A stretch of 20,577 bases of DNA from Desulfobacterales bacterium (GTDB lineage: Bacteria; Desulfobacterota; Desulfobacteria; Desulfobacterales; JAUCGF01). Made by a program: the position numbers and the translations under genes. Shown in pieces: positions 1 to 9,365 of this stretch (position 1 is the stretch's first letter; every line of letters starts with the position of its first letter). The notes below the pieces were generated by a model that was not told the origin of the DNA, did not search any database, and worked only from the letters and a program-made list of their open reading frames with translations. The stretch spans positions 1,943-22,519 of the forward strand of contig JAOZRC010000010.1 in assembly GCA_029940345.1 (NCBI GenBank), written 5' to 3'.

Positions 1-1036
1 GGCCGGTATTGATCTGCCGCATTTAATCAAAGAGGTTCATGCCCGTATCCAGGATGAAAGCGGGCATCCCCTGACCAGTCTTTTAATGGGTAAGGTTCTC
101 CGCAGCCGCAAGCTTTTCCACACGCTGCTGCGTTCGGCCTACCTGGCTCAGAAACCGGTGACCGATGAATCGCACTATCTGCGGCATCTTCCGTTTATTT
201 TTTCCAAGGATCATAATTTCCGGGCGTTGCCGGCGATTGCGGAAACGCCTTTCCGGGATCGTTGGCCGCAATTGAAAACGGCTGTGAGCGACCCTGAAAT
301 GCGCGTCGCCCTGTTTTCAGGCTGTGTCCAGGATTTTGTCTATCCCGAACAATTAGAAGCGGCCGTCAAATTGCTATCTGACCGCAAAATCACTTTGGAA
401 TTTCCCATGGCGCAATCTTGTTGTGGTTTGCCCCTGGAAATGATGGGGGAGAAAGAATCGACGCGCGAAATTGCCCGACAGAATATCGATGCCATGTTAA
501 GTGCTGATTGCGATTATATTATCACCTTATGCGCTTCGTGTGCATCCCATCTTAAAAACGGATATGCCAAAATATTCGAACATGACGAGACAATGACCGA
601 CCGGGTGCGCCTTTTTACCGCAAAGGTGCATCCTTTCAGCGCCTTTTTGCACTATATTCTAAAAATAAAGGCGGATGAGTTTGAGCCTGATAATGTCAAA
701 ACCACTTACCATGCCCCGTGCCATCTCTGCCGCGGTCTCAAAATATCGGAAGCGCCCCATGCCCTGATCGAACTTGCCGGCCTCGACTTCAGTCCGGCCG
801 AAGAAGAAGAAACCTGTTGCGGCTTCGGCGGTTCCTATTCGAGCAAATTTCCGAACATATCGGCTCAGATTCTTTCCAAAAAATTGGATGATTTCAATAA
901 AACGGAAGCGGAAATTCTTGTTACGGAATGTCCCGGATGTATTATGCAGCTCAAAGGCGGCGTGAAAAAACGGGGGGATCGCTTGCAGGTAAAACACATT
1001 GCCGAAGTGTTGGCTGAACACAAAAAAGGGAAATGA
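1..1036 (+). CDS. LutB-LutA-like iron-sulfur lactate oxidation protein, 3' part (5'-truncated by the window)
   Basis: The reading frame is already open at base 2 and runs to TGA at 1034-1036 (about 344 visible residues), so the start lies outside the window. An ATG at 86 is internal: the codons before it continue the same protein (CPVKIDLP-like LutB tail, 'AGIDLPHLIKEVHAR'). From about base 295 on, the protein has two cysteine-rich CCG domains of the LutA/GlpC/HdrB kind. Visible motifs are FSGC, SCCGLP, CASCASHL, then HAPCHLCRG, TCCGFGGSYSS and TECPGC. Known family role: LutABC (LldEFG) oxidises L-lactate to pyruvate at the cytoplasmic face and passes electrons through Fe-S centres; fused LutB-LutA proteins occur in sulfate reducers. 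The fusion is inferred from the LutB-like tail joined in frame to the LutA-like domain. Related glycolate oxidase or heterodisulfide-reductase-like Fe-S subunits are the main alternative. No partner gene follows downstream. Confidence 0.85.
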   Translation, partial: AGIDLPHLIKEVHARIQDESGHPLTSLLMGKVLRSRKLFHTLLRSAYLAQKPVTDESHYLRHLPFIFSKDHNFRALPAIAETPFRDRWPQLKTAVSDPEMRVALFSGCVQDFVYPEQLEAAVKLLSDRKITLEFPMAQSCCGLPLEMMGEKESTREIARQNIDAMLSADCDYIITLCASCASHLKNGYAKIFEHDETMTDRVRLFTAKVHPFSAFLHYILKIKADEFEPDNVKTTYHAPCHLCRGLKISEAPHALIELAGLDFSPAEEEETCCGFGGSYSSKFPNISAQILSKKLDDFNKTEAEILVTECPGCIMQLKGGVKKRGDRLQVKHIAEVLAEHKKGK

Positions 1037-1445
1037 CACACAAAAACCAGTTACAAAAAATCTCCTGATTATAACGGATTTGGGGGGGAGGTAATGCCGC
1101 AGAGCGGCAATGTGATATAGCTTGGGGTTTCAACCCCAAGTCAGTGTTAATATTTATTTTGCGCCCTGAAGGGGCGCGGGATGAAAAATATTTTCAGGAT
1201 TAATCATACCACGCCCCTTCAGGGCGTAATCATTACCATTCTCTGACCTGTGGTTGAAACCACAGGCTATATTACCAAACCTCTTCGAGGTAAAAATTAA
1301 TAATTTATCAGGTGTGTTCTTATTCCCCCCAAATCCTTCGCATTTTCGGTTCAATTTATTTAATCCGCGTTCCTTAAAGCCTGTTTGAAAAGTCTCAAAT
1401 CGGCTGAAAAAGTGTGAAAACGACTTATCTGACAAGCATAATATT
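1037..1445. other. Non-coding interval between convergent genes
   Basis: About 410 bp separate the Lut-like gene from the first histidine kinase, which ends toward it. Apart from the hairpin cluster, I see no gene with a ribosome binding site. The open frames that cross it have no Shine-Dalgarno sequence and are made of the palindromes. Confidence 0.7.
1095..1290. repeat. Large compound inverted repeat of six hairpins (two head-to-head units)
   Basis: Six palindromes lie in a row at 1095-1109 (TGCCGC-AGA-GCGGCA), 1121-1140 (CTTGGGGTTTCAACCCCAAG), 1161-1178 (around GCGCCCTGAAGGGGCGC), 1211-1227 (ACGCCCCTTCAGGGCGT), 1247-1266 (CCTGTGGTTGAAACCACAGG) and 1280-1290 (CCTCTTCGAGG). The second three repeat the first three in reverse orientation. 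The TGAAG core becomes CTTCA, TTTCAA becomes TTGAAA, and the TATAG flank becomes CTATA. The whole is therefore two divergent copies of one ~85-bp unit facing each other. It lies between convergent genes and could end transcription from both sides, but its size and internal order fit a REP/BIME-like dispersed repeat better. Confidence 0.75.
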
Positions 1446-4400
1446 TTATTCTAACTGTTCAAGATGATCAATGATATCAGGATATTTTTCTAAAGTATTC
1501 GAAATATCATCAACATTAAAAGTATCGCAATACTCTTTCAATGCACTTCCATAGCTAACCACACCGGTAAGGCCCCACTTTTCGCCAAACTGTCCGAGGT
1601 GTTCGGCAAACCGGGTGATTTCTGTGAAATCATTGCTGGCCCTGACCTTTTTCCAGGAACTCATATACTCACCTTCCAGCTTTTTTAATATTTCAGGTAA
1701 GTGAGCCAATGTTTCCGGGGACAGAACCTCGATTTCTTCTTCAACAATGGTTTCTTCCGCTAATTCCTGGTGTGTGTGTTTAAGATATTTTGATAGAATG
1801 GTTAGCAAGTCAGCCGCTTGAAACGGTTTGCTTAAAAATTCGTCAAAGCCAAAAGCCAGGGCCTTCTCTTTTTCGTCGTCCATGGCCGCTGCGGTCAGTA
1901 CGATGATCGGGAGATCTTTATAGCCCAGGTCATTTTTGATTTTATCGGCGGCCTGATAGCCGTCCATCACCGGCATTCGAATGTCCATCAAAACCAAATC
2001 CGGCAGGTGTTGGCTGATGTGCTCTATCGCTTCCTGTCCGTTTTTAGCCTCAATCACAGTCAGTTGTGTCTCTTTGAGCATGGCTTTAATAAGAAGCCGA
2101 TTACTGGACAAATCATCTGTGATTAAAATATTCGCCGGTTCAAAAATAAGACGCTCATAATCGACAGGAAAATTTTCTGTGGACTCTGCGAGGATATTCT
2201 GTTCTTCAACAAGATGAACATTGCGCAAGATCACTTTAAACGTACTGCCCATACCCGGTTGGCTGGTAACCTGAATGTCGCCATTCATCATTTCCACCAA
2301 TCGCTTGGTTATCGTCAGGCCTAGCCCGGTGCCGCCAAATTCCCGAGCGCTCTGCTGATCCTGCTGCTGAAAGGGGCTAAATATTCGGCGCTGTTCTTTT
2401 TCCGGGATGCCGACGCCGGTGTCTTCGACAGTGATAATTAAATCTGCCCTGGGTTTATCAGGCTGATGTTCGACCAAATCCGCGGCCAGTTTAACATGGC
2501 CTTTCGCCGTGAACTTCACCGCATTTCCAACCAGGTTCAACAGCGTCTGCCGCAACCTGAGACTATCTAAACACATAAAACGGGGGATGTTCTCCGAAAT
2601 GTCTTCCAGGTAGGCCAGGTTTTTGTCAGCGATTTTTAAGGTGAAAATTTGTTTGATTTCAGTAAAAATTGAATGGGGATCAACCGGCTCCGGTTTTAAT
2701 TTGAATTTTCCGGCTTCGATCTTGGACAGGTCCAAAATGTCATTGATCAGGGTCAAGAGGCTGGAACCGCTCACTCGAATCGATTCCAGATAATTTTTGT
2801 GCTTGGTATCGGTGATCTCGTTGGATAGGATCTCGGCAAAACCCAGCACCGCGTTCATCGGCGTGCGGATTTCGTGGGACATGTTGGCCAGGAATTCGCT
2901 TTTCATGCGGTTGGCTTCATCTGCTGTTTCCTTGGCGGCCTTTAGTTTGTCTTCCAACTGCTTGCGCTCGGTCACATCCCGGCCGAAGACAATCAGGCCG
3001 CAGCGGCTGCCGTCGGGGTTCAGCATAGGCACTTTTATGACGTCATAAGTCAGCGGCTGACCATCCGGATTAGGGATAATTTCCTCGCCCCGACTGGGAC
3101 CGACGACCTGCCAGGACTGTTCGTCCGTGGCCTCGCACACCATACAAGTTTCAGATAATAAGGGGCTGAACTGGGCCAGTTCAGAATATTTTTTGCCTGC
3201 ATAATCCATATTCTTCAATTGAAATAATTCCAAATAAGCATCATTGGCGATCAGCCAGCGGCCTTCGCCATCCTTAAAGCAGATGAGGTCCGGCACGGAG
3301 TTGATTAAGGTGCGCAGCCGTTCCTCACTCTCACGCATGGCATCTTCCGCCTGTTTGCGATCGGTGATGTCTAAAATATACTCAATGACCTGAACTACAT
3401 TTCCCTCCTCATCAAACACCGGATGAGCGTGAGCTTCGATATTTCGCGGATTCCCGTCCGGGTCATAATGAATGTGCTCGACGGTGGCTGCTTTTTGGGT
3501 TTTTTTCACAAGTTTCACCGGGCAGGGATGCTCCGCGGTGTTGCACGGTTCGGTTCTGTTATGGGTCAGGCTATAACAGGTGTCAGTTTCGGTCAGGCCG
3601 TTGGGCGCGGCGGCCTTGTTGGCGATAAGCACACGGTAGGTGCCCGCATCCACCACATAAAACGGATGGTTGAGGGACTCAATGGCATTTTCCAGAAAGT
3701 CCTTTTGCTGTTGAATTTCAGCTTCCAACTGCTTACGCTCGGTGATGTCATGCCCGACTGAAATCATACCAGTGATCTGGCTGTTGGCATCCAGGATCGG
3801 TATATTGCTCCAGGACACCCACAATTTCTTGCCGGATTTGGTGATGTTCTCGTTTTCAACGAATGAGTCATAATGCGCTCCCATCTGTTCAAAAAAAATA
3901 TCAAACATTTGTGTCAAATCCCGGCCTGCCGAGTCGATTTCGGGCACAATGGTTCCAATCACATGTTTGCCCATGATCTCCTTTTTTTTATATTCAAACA
4001 GCGCTTCGGCATATTCATTCATAAATGTAATACGGCCTGTTTTATCAATTTTCAAGATTGCGGTTTTCGCCTTTTCAACCAGTTCGCGGTAGTTTTCTTC
4101 ATTGGTTTTTAGTTGTTCCTCAGCCTGCTTGCGCTCGGTGATGTCAATAACGCCTGCAAGTGCGCCAACATAATTTCCGTCATCATCGGTCAGTGGTGAC
4201 GTTTCCAACATGGCATAAATGCGGGTGTCATCTTTTCGCAGAAATTCGAACTCGTGCTGTTCTTTGATTCCCTGTTGACAGCGCTCTAAATTATGTTTAG
4301 CCAGTTCGATGCCTTGATCATCCATAAATGCAAATAAATGTTTGCCGTGCATCTCTTCAACCGAGTAGCCTAACATTTCGGCCATGCGGGGATTGACGAA

Positions 4401-5294
4401 GGTTGTATTCGCTTCCTGATCAATTACCCAAACACCTTCATTCAGATTTTCAATCAAAGTGCGGTATTTCTTCTCGCTCGCCTGAAACGCATCCCGGCTC
4501 TCTTTCAAATCCTTGAACATAATGCTGTATGGATTTTCCAGTCCTGTGACAATGATTGCCTTGTAAATCATGTAAAAGGAGATAATTTTCAAAAAGTGCC
4601 CGACCAGGTTGGACAGCCCGTACACACTGACGTAAAAGGTGAAGGCCAATTCGGAAAAAATGGTAAACACGATGGACAGGACCAGCAAACGGAACACCGT
4701 CGGATCATAGCCCCAACGCTTCCGGGCTAGCAGACCCATTGATGAAAACAGGATCAGCGAGATAATGTATTCACTGGATTTTTTGAACACGGTGAGTCCC
4801 GAACCCTCAATAAAGCAATCCGGGAAGGTATTGGTGAAAACCGTGATTAACAGGCCAATCGTTACTGTCAGATAGCTGGTAAAAGCAAATCCGGTAGATA
4901 ATTTTCTCTTTAACAGCAGGGGCACGGCAAGGAAAGAAAGGGCCTCCATATAACGGGCGGCGATCCACAGTTGGGTGGGCAAATTGCTATCGTAGCCCGG
5001 AAAGATATTCATCCCTTTGTAGGCTAAGGCATGTACTAAGTCTAAACCGCCGATAAACAGAAAGGCAATGCCCAATAGCGATAAATAGCTGCTTGCGGCA
5101 AATTTGCGGCAGTTCCAGGCCAGCATAAAAATGGCCATCGCCACCACAATGCTGAACAACTCGGCCAGGGTGTGAAACAGCAGAAAATGATAGGTGCTGG
5201 CTGCATACAGCCCGATCAGGATTAAAATGGAATTAAAGACTTCGGCGTATTTGATAAGCGGGGCGGTCAGTTTTTCAGATTGTTCAGGTTGCAT
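1446..5294 (-). CDS. MASE3-PAS hybrid sensor histidine kinase/response regulator (1282 aa)
   Basis: Membrane-bound hybrid kinase. Residues ~20-250 form about seven hydrophobic helices with the MASE3 hallmark LVHALAYKGM (residues 86-95). PAS modules follow at ~275-390, ~400-520, ~535-650 and ~660-778, most ending in a D[IV]T[ED]RKQ linker. The third PAS carries spaced cysteines (C573, C583, C591, pattern CYSLTH..PC..HPCP), which could bind a metal or sense redox state. The kinase core has HisKA with phospho-acceptor H807 (SHEIRTPMN), HATPase with N, G1 (DTGVGIP) and G2 (GGTGLGL) boxes, and a receiver domain with D1104 (LMDIRMPVMDG) and the K of LSKPF. The last ~90 residues look like an Hpt-type helical bundle but lack a clear HxxKG phospho-histidine. 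The start is supported by GGGAGG just upstream of the ATG. No dedicated output gene is adjacent. The signal is unknown; the C-terminal half is paralogous to the neighbouring kinase. Confidence 0.93.
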   Translation of the reverse strand: MQPEQSEKLTAPLIKYAEVFNSILILIGLYAASTYHFLLFHTLAELFSIVVAMAIFMLAWNCRKFAASSYLSLLGIAFLFIGGLDLVHALAYKGMNIFPGYDSNLPTQLWIAARYMEALSFLAVPLLLKRKLSTGFAFTSYLTVTIGLLITVFTNTFPDCFIEGSGLTVFKKSSEYIISLILFSSMGLLARKRWGYDPTVFRLLVLSIVFTIFSELAFTFYVSVYGLSNLVGHFLKIISFYMIYKAIIVTGLENPYSIMFKDLKESRDAFQASEKKYRTLIENLNEGVWVIDQEANTTFVNPRMAEMLGYSVEEMHGKHLFAFMDDQGIELAKHNLERCQQGIKEQHEFEFLRKDDTRIYAMLETSPLTDDDGNYVGALAGVIDITERKQAEEQLKTNEENYRELVEKAKTAILKIDKTGRITFMNEYAEALFEYKKKEIMGKHVIGTIVPEIDSAGRDLTQMFDIFFEQMGAHYDSFVENENITKSGKKLWVSWSNIPILDANSQITGMISVGHDITERKQLEAEIQQQKDFLENAIESLNHPFYVVDAGTYRVLIANKAAAPNGLTETDTCYSLTHNRTEPCNTAEHPCPVKLVKKTQKAATVEHIHYDPDGNPRNIEAHAHPVFDEEGNVVQVIEYILDITDRKQAEDAMRESEERLRTLINSVPDLICFKDGEGRWLIANDAYLELFQLKNMDYAGKKYSELAQFSPLLSETCMVCEATDEQSWQVVGPSRGEEIIPNPDGQPLTYDVIKVPMLNPDGSRCGLIVFGRDVTERKQLEDKLKAAKETADEANRMKSEFLANMSHEIRTPMNAVLGFAEILSNEITDTKHKNYLESIRVSGSSLLTLINDILDLSKIEAGKFKLKPEPVDPHSIFTEIKQIFTLKIADKNLAYLEDISENIPRFMCLDSLRLRQTLLNLVGNAVKFTAKGHVKLAADLVEHQPDKPRADLIITVEDTGVGIPEKEQRRIFSPFQQQDQQSAREFGGTGLGLTITKRLVEMMNGDIQVTSQPGMGSTFKVILRNVHLVEEQNILAESTENFPVDYERLIFEPANILITDDLSSNRLLIKAMLKETQLTVIEAKNGQEAIEHISQHLPDLVLMDIRMPVMDGYQAADKIKNDLGYKDLPIIVLTAAAMDDEKEKALAFGFDEFLSKPFQAADLLTILSKYLKHTHQELAEETIVEEEIEVLSPETLAHLPEILKKLEGEYMSSWKKVRASNDFTEITRFAEHLGQFGEKWGLTGVVSYGSALKEYCDTFNVDDISNTLEKYPDIIDHLEQLE

Positions 5295-5313
5295 TTTTGC
5301 CTCCCATTGACAA

Positions 5314-5430
5314 CATCCTTCATTTTCCGGTTAATATTTCCAAGGAGTGCTGAACTTGCAGTTTAGCATTTTGCGGCCGCCTGTGATAAATGGCCTGTGC
5401 CAAACTGTAAGTTCAGCACTCCTTTTAAAG
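5314..5430. repeat. Palindromic repeat with 23-bp arms (GGAGTGC...GCACTCC family)
   Basis: The left arm at 5342-5364 and the right arm at 5402-5424 are inverted copies with one mismatch, around a 37-nt loop. The 42 bp at 5314-5355 match 20531-20572 at 37 positions, including the stretch before the palindrome. The right flank (TTTTAAAGTGTA after the arm) is the complement of the left flank in the 20.5-kb copy, so the full element is larger than the obvious arms. It lies between two co-directional kinase genes. It could act as a transcript-stabilising or terminating hairpin, but its recurrence says dispersed repeat (MITE- or REP-like). Confidence 0.8.
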
Positions 5431-5469
5431 TGTATACCAATTTTGGGTTAAGTTGCAGATTTCAGGTAT

Positions 5470-8400
5470 TCACTTTTTAAGACGATCAATGATCTCCGGA
5501 TATTTTTCTAAAGTATTCGTAATATTCTCAACATCAAAAATGTCACAATATTCTTTCAATGTACGGCCGAATTCGGATACACTATAAATGCCCCACTTGT
5601 CGCCAAACTGGCGGATGTGTTCGGCAAACTGGGTAATATCTGTGAAATCATTGTTATTCATGACCTTTTGCCAGAAACTCTTATAGTCGCCTTCAAATTT
5701 TTTTAGTATCTCAGGTAGGTGAGCCAATGTTTCCGGGGACAGAACGTCGATCTCTTCTTCCTCAGCAGCCGTTGCTTCCGCTAATTCCTGGTGTGAATGT
5801 TTAAGATATTTTGATAGAATAGTTAGCAAGTCAGCCACTTGCAACGGTTTGCTCAAAAAATTGTCAAAGCCAAAACTCAGGGCCTTCTCTTTTTCGTCTT
5901 CCATGGCCGATGCGGTCAGCGCAATGATTGGGCAACCATTATAATGCGGATCATTTTTGATGGTCTCGGTAGCTTGATAGCCATCCATCACCGGCATTCG
6001 GATGTCCATCAAAACCAAATCCGGCAGATGCAGGCTGACCTGTTCTATCGCTTCCTGCCCGTTTACAGCCTCAATCATAGTCAGTTCGGTCTCGTCAAGC
6101 ATGGCTTTAATAAGTTGCAGATTGCTGTCCACATCATCTGCAATTAAAATAACCGCCGGTTCAAAAACGAGACGTTTATGATCGACAGGCAGATTGTCTG
6201 CGGGTTGTTTCTGTTCTTCAACAAATTGAACATCGCGCAATGTTATTTTAAACGTGCTACCCTGCCCCGGCTGGCTGACAACCTGGATGTCGCCATTCAT
6301 CATTTCCACCAATCGCTTAGTAATGGTCAAGCCCAGCCCGGTGCCGCCAAATTCCCGGGTACTCTGCTGATCCTGCTGCTGAAAGGCGTTAAATATTCGA
6401 TCCTGTTCTTTTTCCGGGATGCCGATACCGGTGTCTTCAACTGTGATAATTAAATCCGCACTTTGATTATCGGTCTGATGTTCGACTATGTCGGCCGACA
6501 GTTTGATGTGGCCCTTAGCCGTGAACTTTAATGCGTTTCCAACCAGATTCAGCAGCGTTTGCCGTAACCTTTGACTATCTAAATACATAAAACGGGGGAT
6601 GTCTGCCGAAATGTCTTCCAGCCAGGCCAGGTTTTTATCAATGATTTTTAAGGCAAAAATTTGTTTGATTTCAGCAAAGATTGACTGGGGATCAACCGGT
6701 TCTGATTCTATTTCCATTTTTCCGGCTTCGATTTTGGAAAGGTCCAGAATATCATTGATCAGATTCAACAAGGCCTGGCCGCCAGTGCGGATGGCGTCGA
6801 TATAATTGAGATGGCTCTCGTCCGATACCTTGCCGTATAGAATATCGGCAAAACCCAACACTGCGTTCATCGGCGTGCGGATTTCGTGGGACATGTTGGC
6901 CAGGAATTCGCTCTTGGCCCGGTTAGCGGCTTCGGCAGTCTCTTTGGCGGCCTTCAGGTCATTTTCCCACTGCTTGCGCTCGGTGATGTCTCGTCCGAAA
7001 ACAACCAGGGCGTTACGGCTGCCGTCCGGATTAAACATAGGCACTTTAATAATGTCATAAATCACCGACGGGCTATCGGGACGGGGAATAGTCTCCTCAT
7101 CCCGGCTGGGACCGCCGACCTGCCAAGCCTGTTCATCCGTAATCTCACAGGCCATAAAAGCATCAAGAAAGAAGGGGCTGATCGGGGCCAGTTCGCGTTC
7201 TTTCTTGCCCACATAATCCACGCCATTCAACTGAAATAAATCCAAAATAGCATCATTGGCGATCAGCCATCGCCCTTCGCCATCCTTAAAGCAGATGATG
7301 TCCGGTACGGCGTTGATTAAGGTGAGCAACCGTTCTTCGCTTGTTTTCAGCGCCTCCTCTGCACGAGTGCGCTCTATTTCCACACCGACTTGGGCGGCAA
7401 ATATTTGCAAGATTGACTTGACAAATTGAGGATTGGAAATCGGCTGGCAAAACAGTGCAACCATAATACCGCTTGGGCGACCATTCATGTCTGTCAAGGG
7501 TGTTCCGGCATAGCCTTCAATATTCATTTCCTGTAATAAAATGTCGTTCGGAAAGGTTTGAACAACATGGGCCGGATAGGTGCATTCATTGGTGCCGAGC
7601 AATTCTTCACAAGGTGTGCCTGCCAAATTGTACTCAATGTTTTCAATGATTTCACCTTTTGCACAAAAGGAAATCGTTCGAATGCTACGGCTGTCACCCT
7701 CCTTCAATTCCCCAATCAAAGTATAATCCGCACCCAGCGCTTTTGCCAATTGGATCACCATTGAGTCAAAAAAGGAGTCTCCTTCTTTTGATGATACGCC
7801 AATCACAATATTTTTGAAGGCTTCTTCGGCCCGCTTACGATCGGTGATGTCGTCTTTAATGGCCACATAATGGGTGATCTTGCCGACCGGGTCTTTTATC
7901 GGGGAGATGGTGGCGCTCTCCCAGTATAGCTCGTCGTTTTTTTTCTTGTTGATGATCTCGCCCTGCCACACTTCACCCAGGGAAAGCGTCGCCCACATCT
8001 CTTTATAAAATTCCGCCGAATGTTTGTCCGATTTTAACACCCGCGGATTCTGACCGATGGCTTCCTCATAGCTGTATCCGGTTATTCGGGAAAAGGCCGG
8101 ATTCACAAATTCAATGGAACCATCAGAATCCGTAATGACGATTGTGCTGGCGCTTTGTTCCACCGCACGGGACAGTTTGCGCAATTGAATTTCGGACTGT
8201 TGATTGCGAACCCGGGCGACCGCAAACAACCAGGAAACAATTGCCAAAACAACTGCTAAAACAGCCCACAAAATGACAAGATTCCTGGCCACGCGCCATG
8301 AATTGGCCTTTATTACCTCATTTGGTATAAACGATATAATTTTCCACTGATAGCTTTTGGGTTCTTCAAACTTTAACGCTGAATTTAGATAATCGTGATT

Positions 8401-9303
8401 ATTATTCCGGGTGAAAGGACGGACAGTGCTAAATGTAAACAAGCCCCGTGCGGAATAAACTTGACCCTTCTCTGCGCTGATAAGATGACGCCAGGCATCC
8501 GGGAATCTATTGGCAAACGTTTTGTTCTTTCGATTTTCATACATAAACCCCCATTCATTTTCCGGTACAGAGCCTTTCAACCAGAAACCGTCCGCATTGA
8601 TGAGCCAGTATTTATCGGCACTTATAATAATCGTTTGACCCGTTTCTATTTTGTTTCCCAAAGCTCCGATTAAGATCGCTCCCAAATAATTGATGATGAC
8701 AATACCCCGTTTTTGGTTGTGCTTATCAAAAACAGGCATGCCAACCCGAATCATCGGTTTTATGGGTTGCTCAATTTGTCCCTGCTCAACATTCAGATCA
8801 AATGGTGATGCGTAAATTTCATTTTTATCCATCTGAAATGTTTCTTCGAAGTAATAACGATCACATTTATTTTGAAGTTTATCTTCGGCGACAACAACCG
8901 GCTGGCCGTTTTTATAATTGATCCTGACTGTTTCCATTCCGGAACTGTCAATATAACGGATTTGGTCATAACTTTTTTTTACCAGCGAAAATAAATGAAG
9001 CTCATTTTCCAGTGCTTTTTTATGAACGTCACTGGCGTCATCAAGAAACGCAAGCATTTCGTGATGGGTGGCTATGATCAGCAAATCAGCAATAATTGGC
9101 TTTAAATTGCTTTCTATCATTTTTAATTGCAAATTGACATTATGAGTTTCATTGCTCTCGATTTCGCTCAGGCTAAACTTGATTTCCATGAAGCCGATAA
9201 TCGCAATTATTCCGCTCAATAGAATAATTATAGGTGTGAAAATAAGGATAAACTGTCTAAAAACAGACATGTTACTTCCATATAATAAATTTTGAATCTT
9301 CAT
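5470..9303 (-). CDS. dCache-PAS-GAF-PAS hybrid sensor histidine kinase/response regulator (1277 aa)
   Basis: Two membrane helices (~15-38 and ~340-362) bracket a periplasmic region of ~300 residues with the look of a double Cache sensor (YYFEETFQ, IRVGMPVFD, GIVIINYLGA). The cytoplasmic part has PAS (~375-490), GAF (~500-645, ending AAQVGVEIERTRAEE), a second PAS (~655-778), HisKA with H806, HATPase (DTGIGIP, GGTGLGL), and a receiver with D1100 (LMDIRMPVMDG). The same ~90-residue helical tail as in the downstream kinase follows. No HAMP domain is evident after the second helix. GGGAG lies 8 nt before the ATG; a second ATG (M12) also has GGAAG before it, so the true start could be 11 codons later. 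It follows mltG by 62 bp on the same strand, so co-transcription is possible. Ligand and output partner are unknown. Confidence 0.92.
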   Translation of the reverse strand: MKIQNLLYGSNMSVFRQFILIFTPIIILLSGIIAIIGFMEIKFSLSEIESNETHNVNLQLKMIESNLKPIIADLLIIATHHEMLAFLDDASDVHKKALENELHLFSLVKKSYDQIRYIDSSGMETVRINYKNGQPVVVAEDKLQNKCDRYYFEETFQMDKNEIYASPFDLNVEQGQIEQPIKPMIRVGMPVFDKHNQKRGIVIINYLGAILIGALGNKIETGQTIIISADKYWLINADGFWLKGSVPENEWGFMYENRKNKTFANRFPDAWRHLISAEKGQVYSARGLFTFSTVRPFTRNNNHDYLNSALKFEEPKSYQWKIISFIPNEVIKANSWRVARNLVILWAVLAVVLAIVSWLFAVARVRNQQSEIQLRKLSRAVEQSASTIVITDSDGSIEFVNPAFSRITGYSYEEAIGQNPRVLKSDKHSAEFYKEMWATLSLGEVWQGEIINKKKNDELYWESATISPIKDPVGKITHYVAIKDDITDRKRAEEAFKNIVIGVSSKEGDSFFDSMVIQLAKALGADYTLIGELKEGDSRSIRTISFCAKGEIIENIEYNLAGTPCEELLGTNECTYPAHVVQTFPNDILLQEMNIEGYAGTPLTDMNGRPSGIMVALFCQPISNPQFVKSILQIFAAQVGVEIERTRAEEALKTSEERLLTLINAVPDIICFKDGEGRWLIANDAILDLFQLNGVDYVGKKERELAPISPFFLDAFMACEITDEQAWQVGGPSRDEETIPRPDSPSVIYDIIKVPMFNPDGSRNALVVFGRDITERKQWENDLKAAKETAEAANRAKSEFLANMSHEIRTPMNAVLGFADILYGKVSDESHLNYIDAIRTGGQALLNLINDILDLSKIEAGKMEIESEPVDPQSIFAEIKQIFALKIIDKNLAWLEDISADIPRFMYLDSQRLRQTLLNLVGNALKFTAKGHIKLSADIVEHQTDNQSADLIITVEDTGIGIPEKEQDRIFNAFQQQDQQSTREFGGTGLGLTITKRLVEMMNGDIQVVSQPGQGSTFKITLRDVQFVEEQKQPADNLPVDHKRLVFEPAVILIADDVDSNLQLIKAMLDETELTMIEAVNGQEAIEQVSLHLPDLVLMDIRMPVMDGYQATETIKNDPHYNGCPIIALTASAMEDEKEKALSFGFDNFLSKPLQVADLLTILSKYLKHSHQELAEATAAEEEEIDVLSPETLAHLPEILKKFEGDYKSFWQKVMNNNDFTDITQFAEHIRQFGDKWGIYSVSEFGRTLKEYCDIFDVENITNTLEKYPEIIDRLKK

Positions 9304-9365
9304 CAGAGTTTCTCCCTCTTGTATCCGCTAAAAAATCAATGCGGAAGTTATTTCGTCCCTGTTCC

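Noticed and set aside
5402..5440. Rho-independent terminator after the dCache kinase gene
   Set aside because: The hairpin has long arms and only a short T run on the plus side; the matching copy at 20531 shows it is a dispersed repeat, so a terminator role would be secondary at best.
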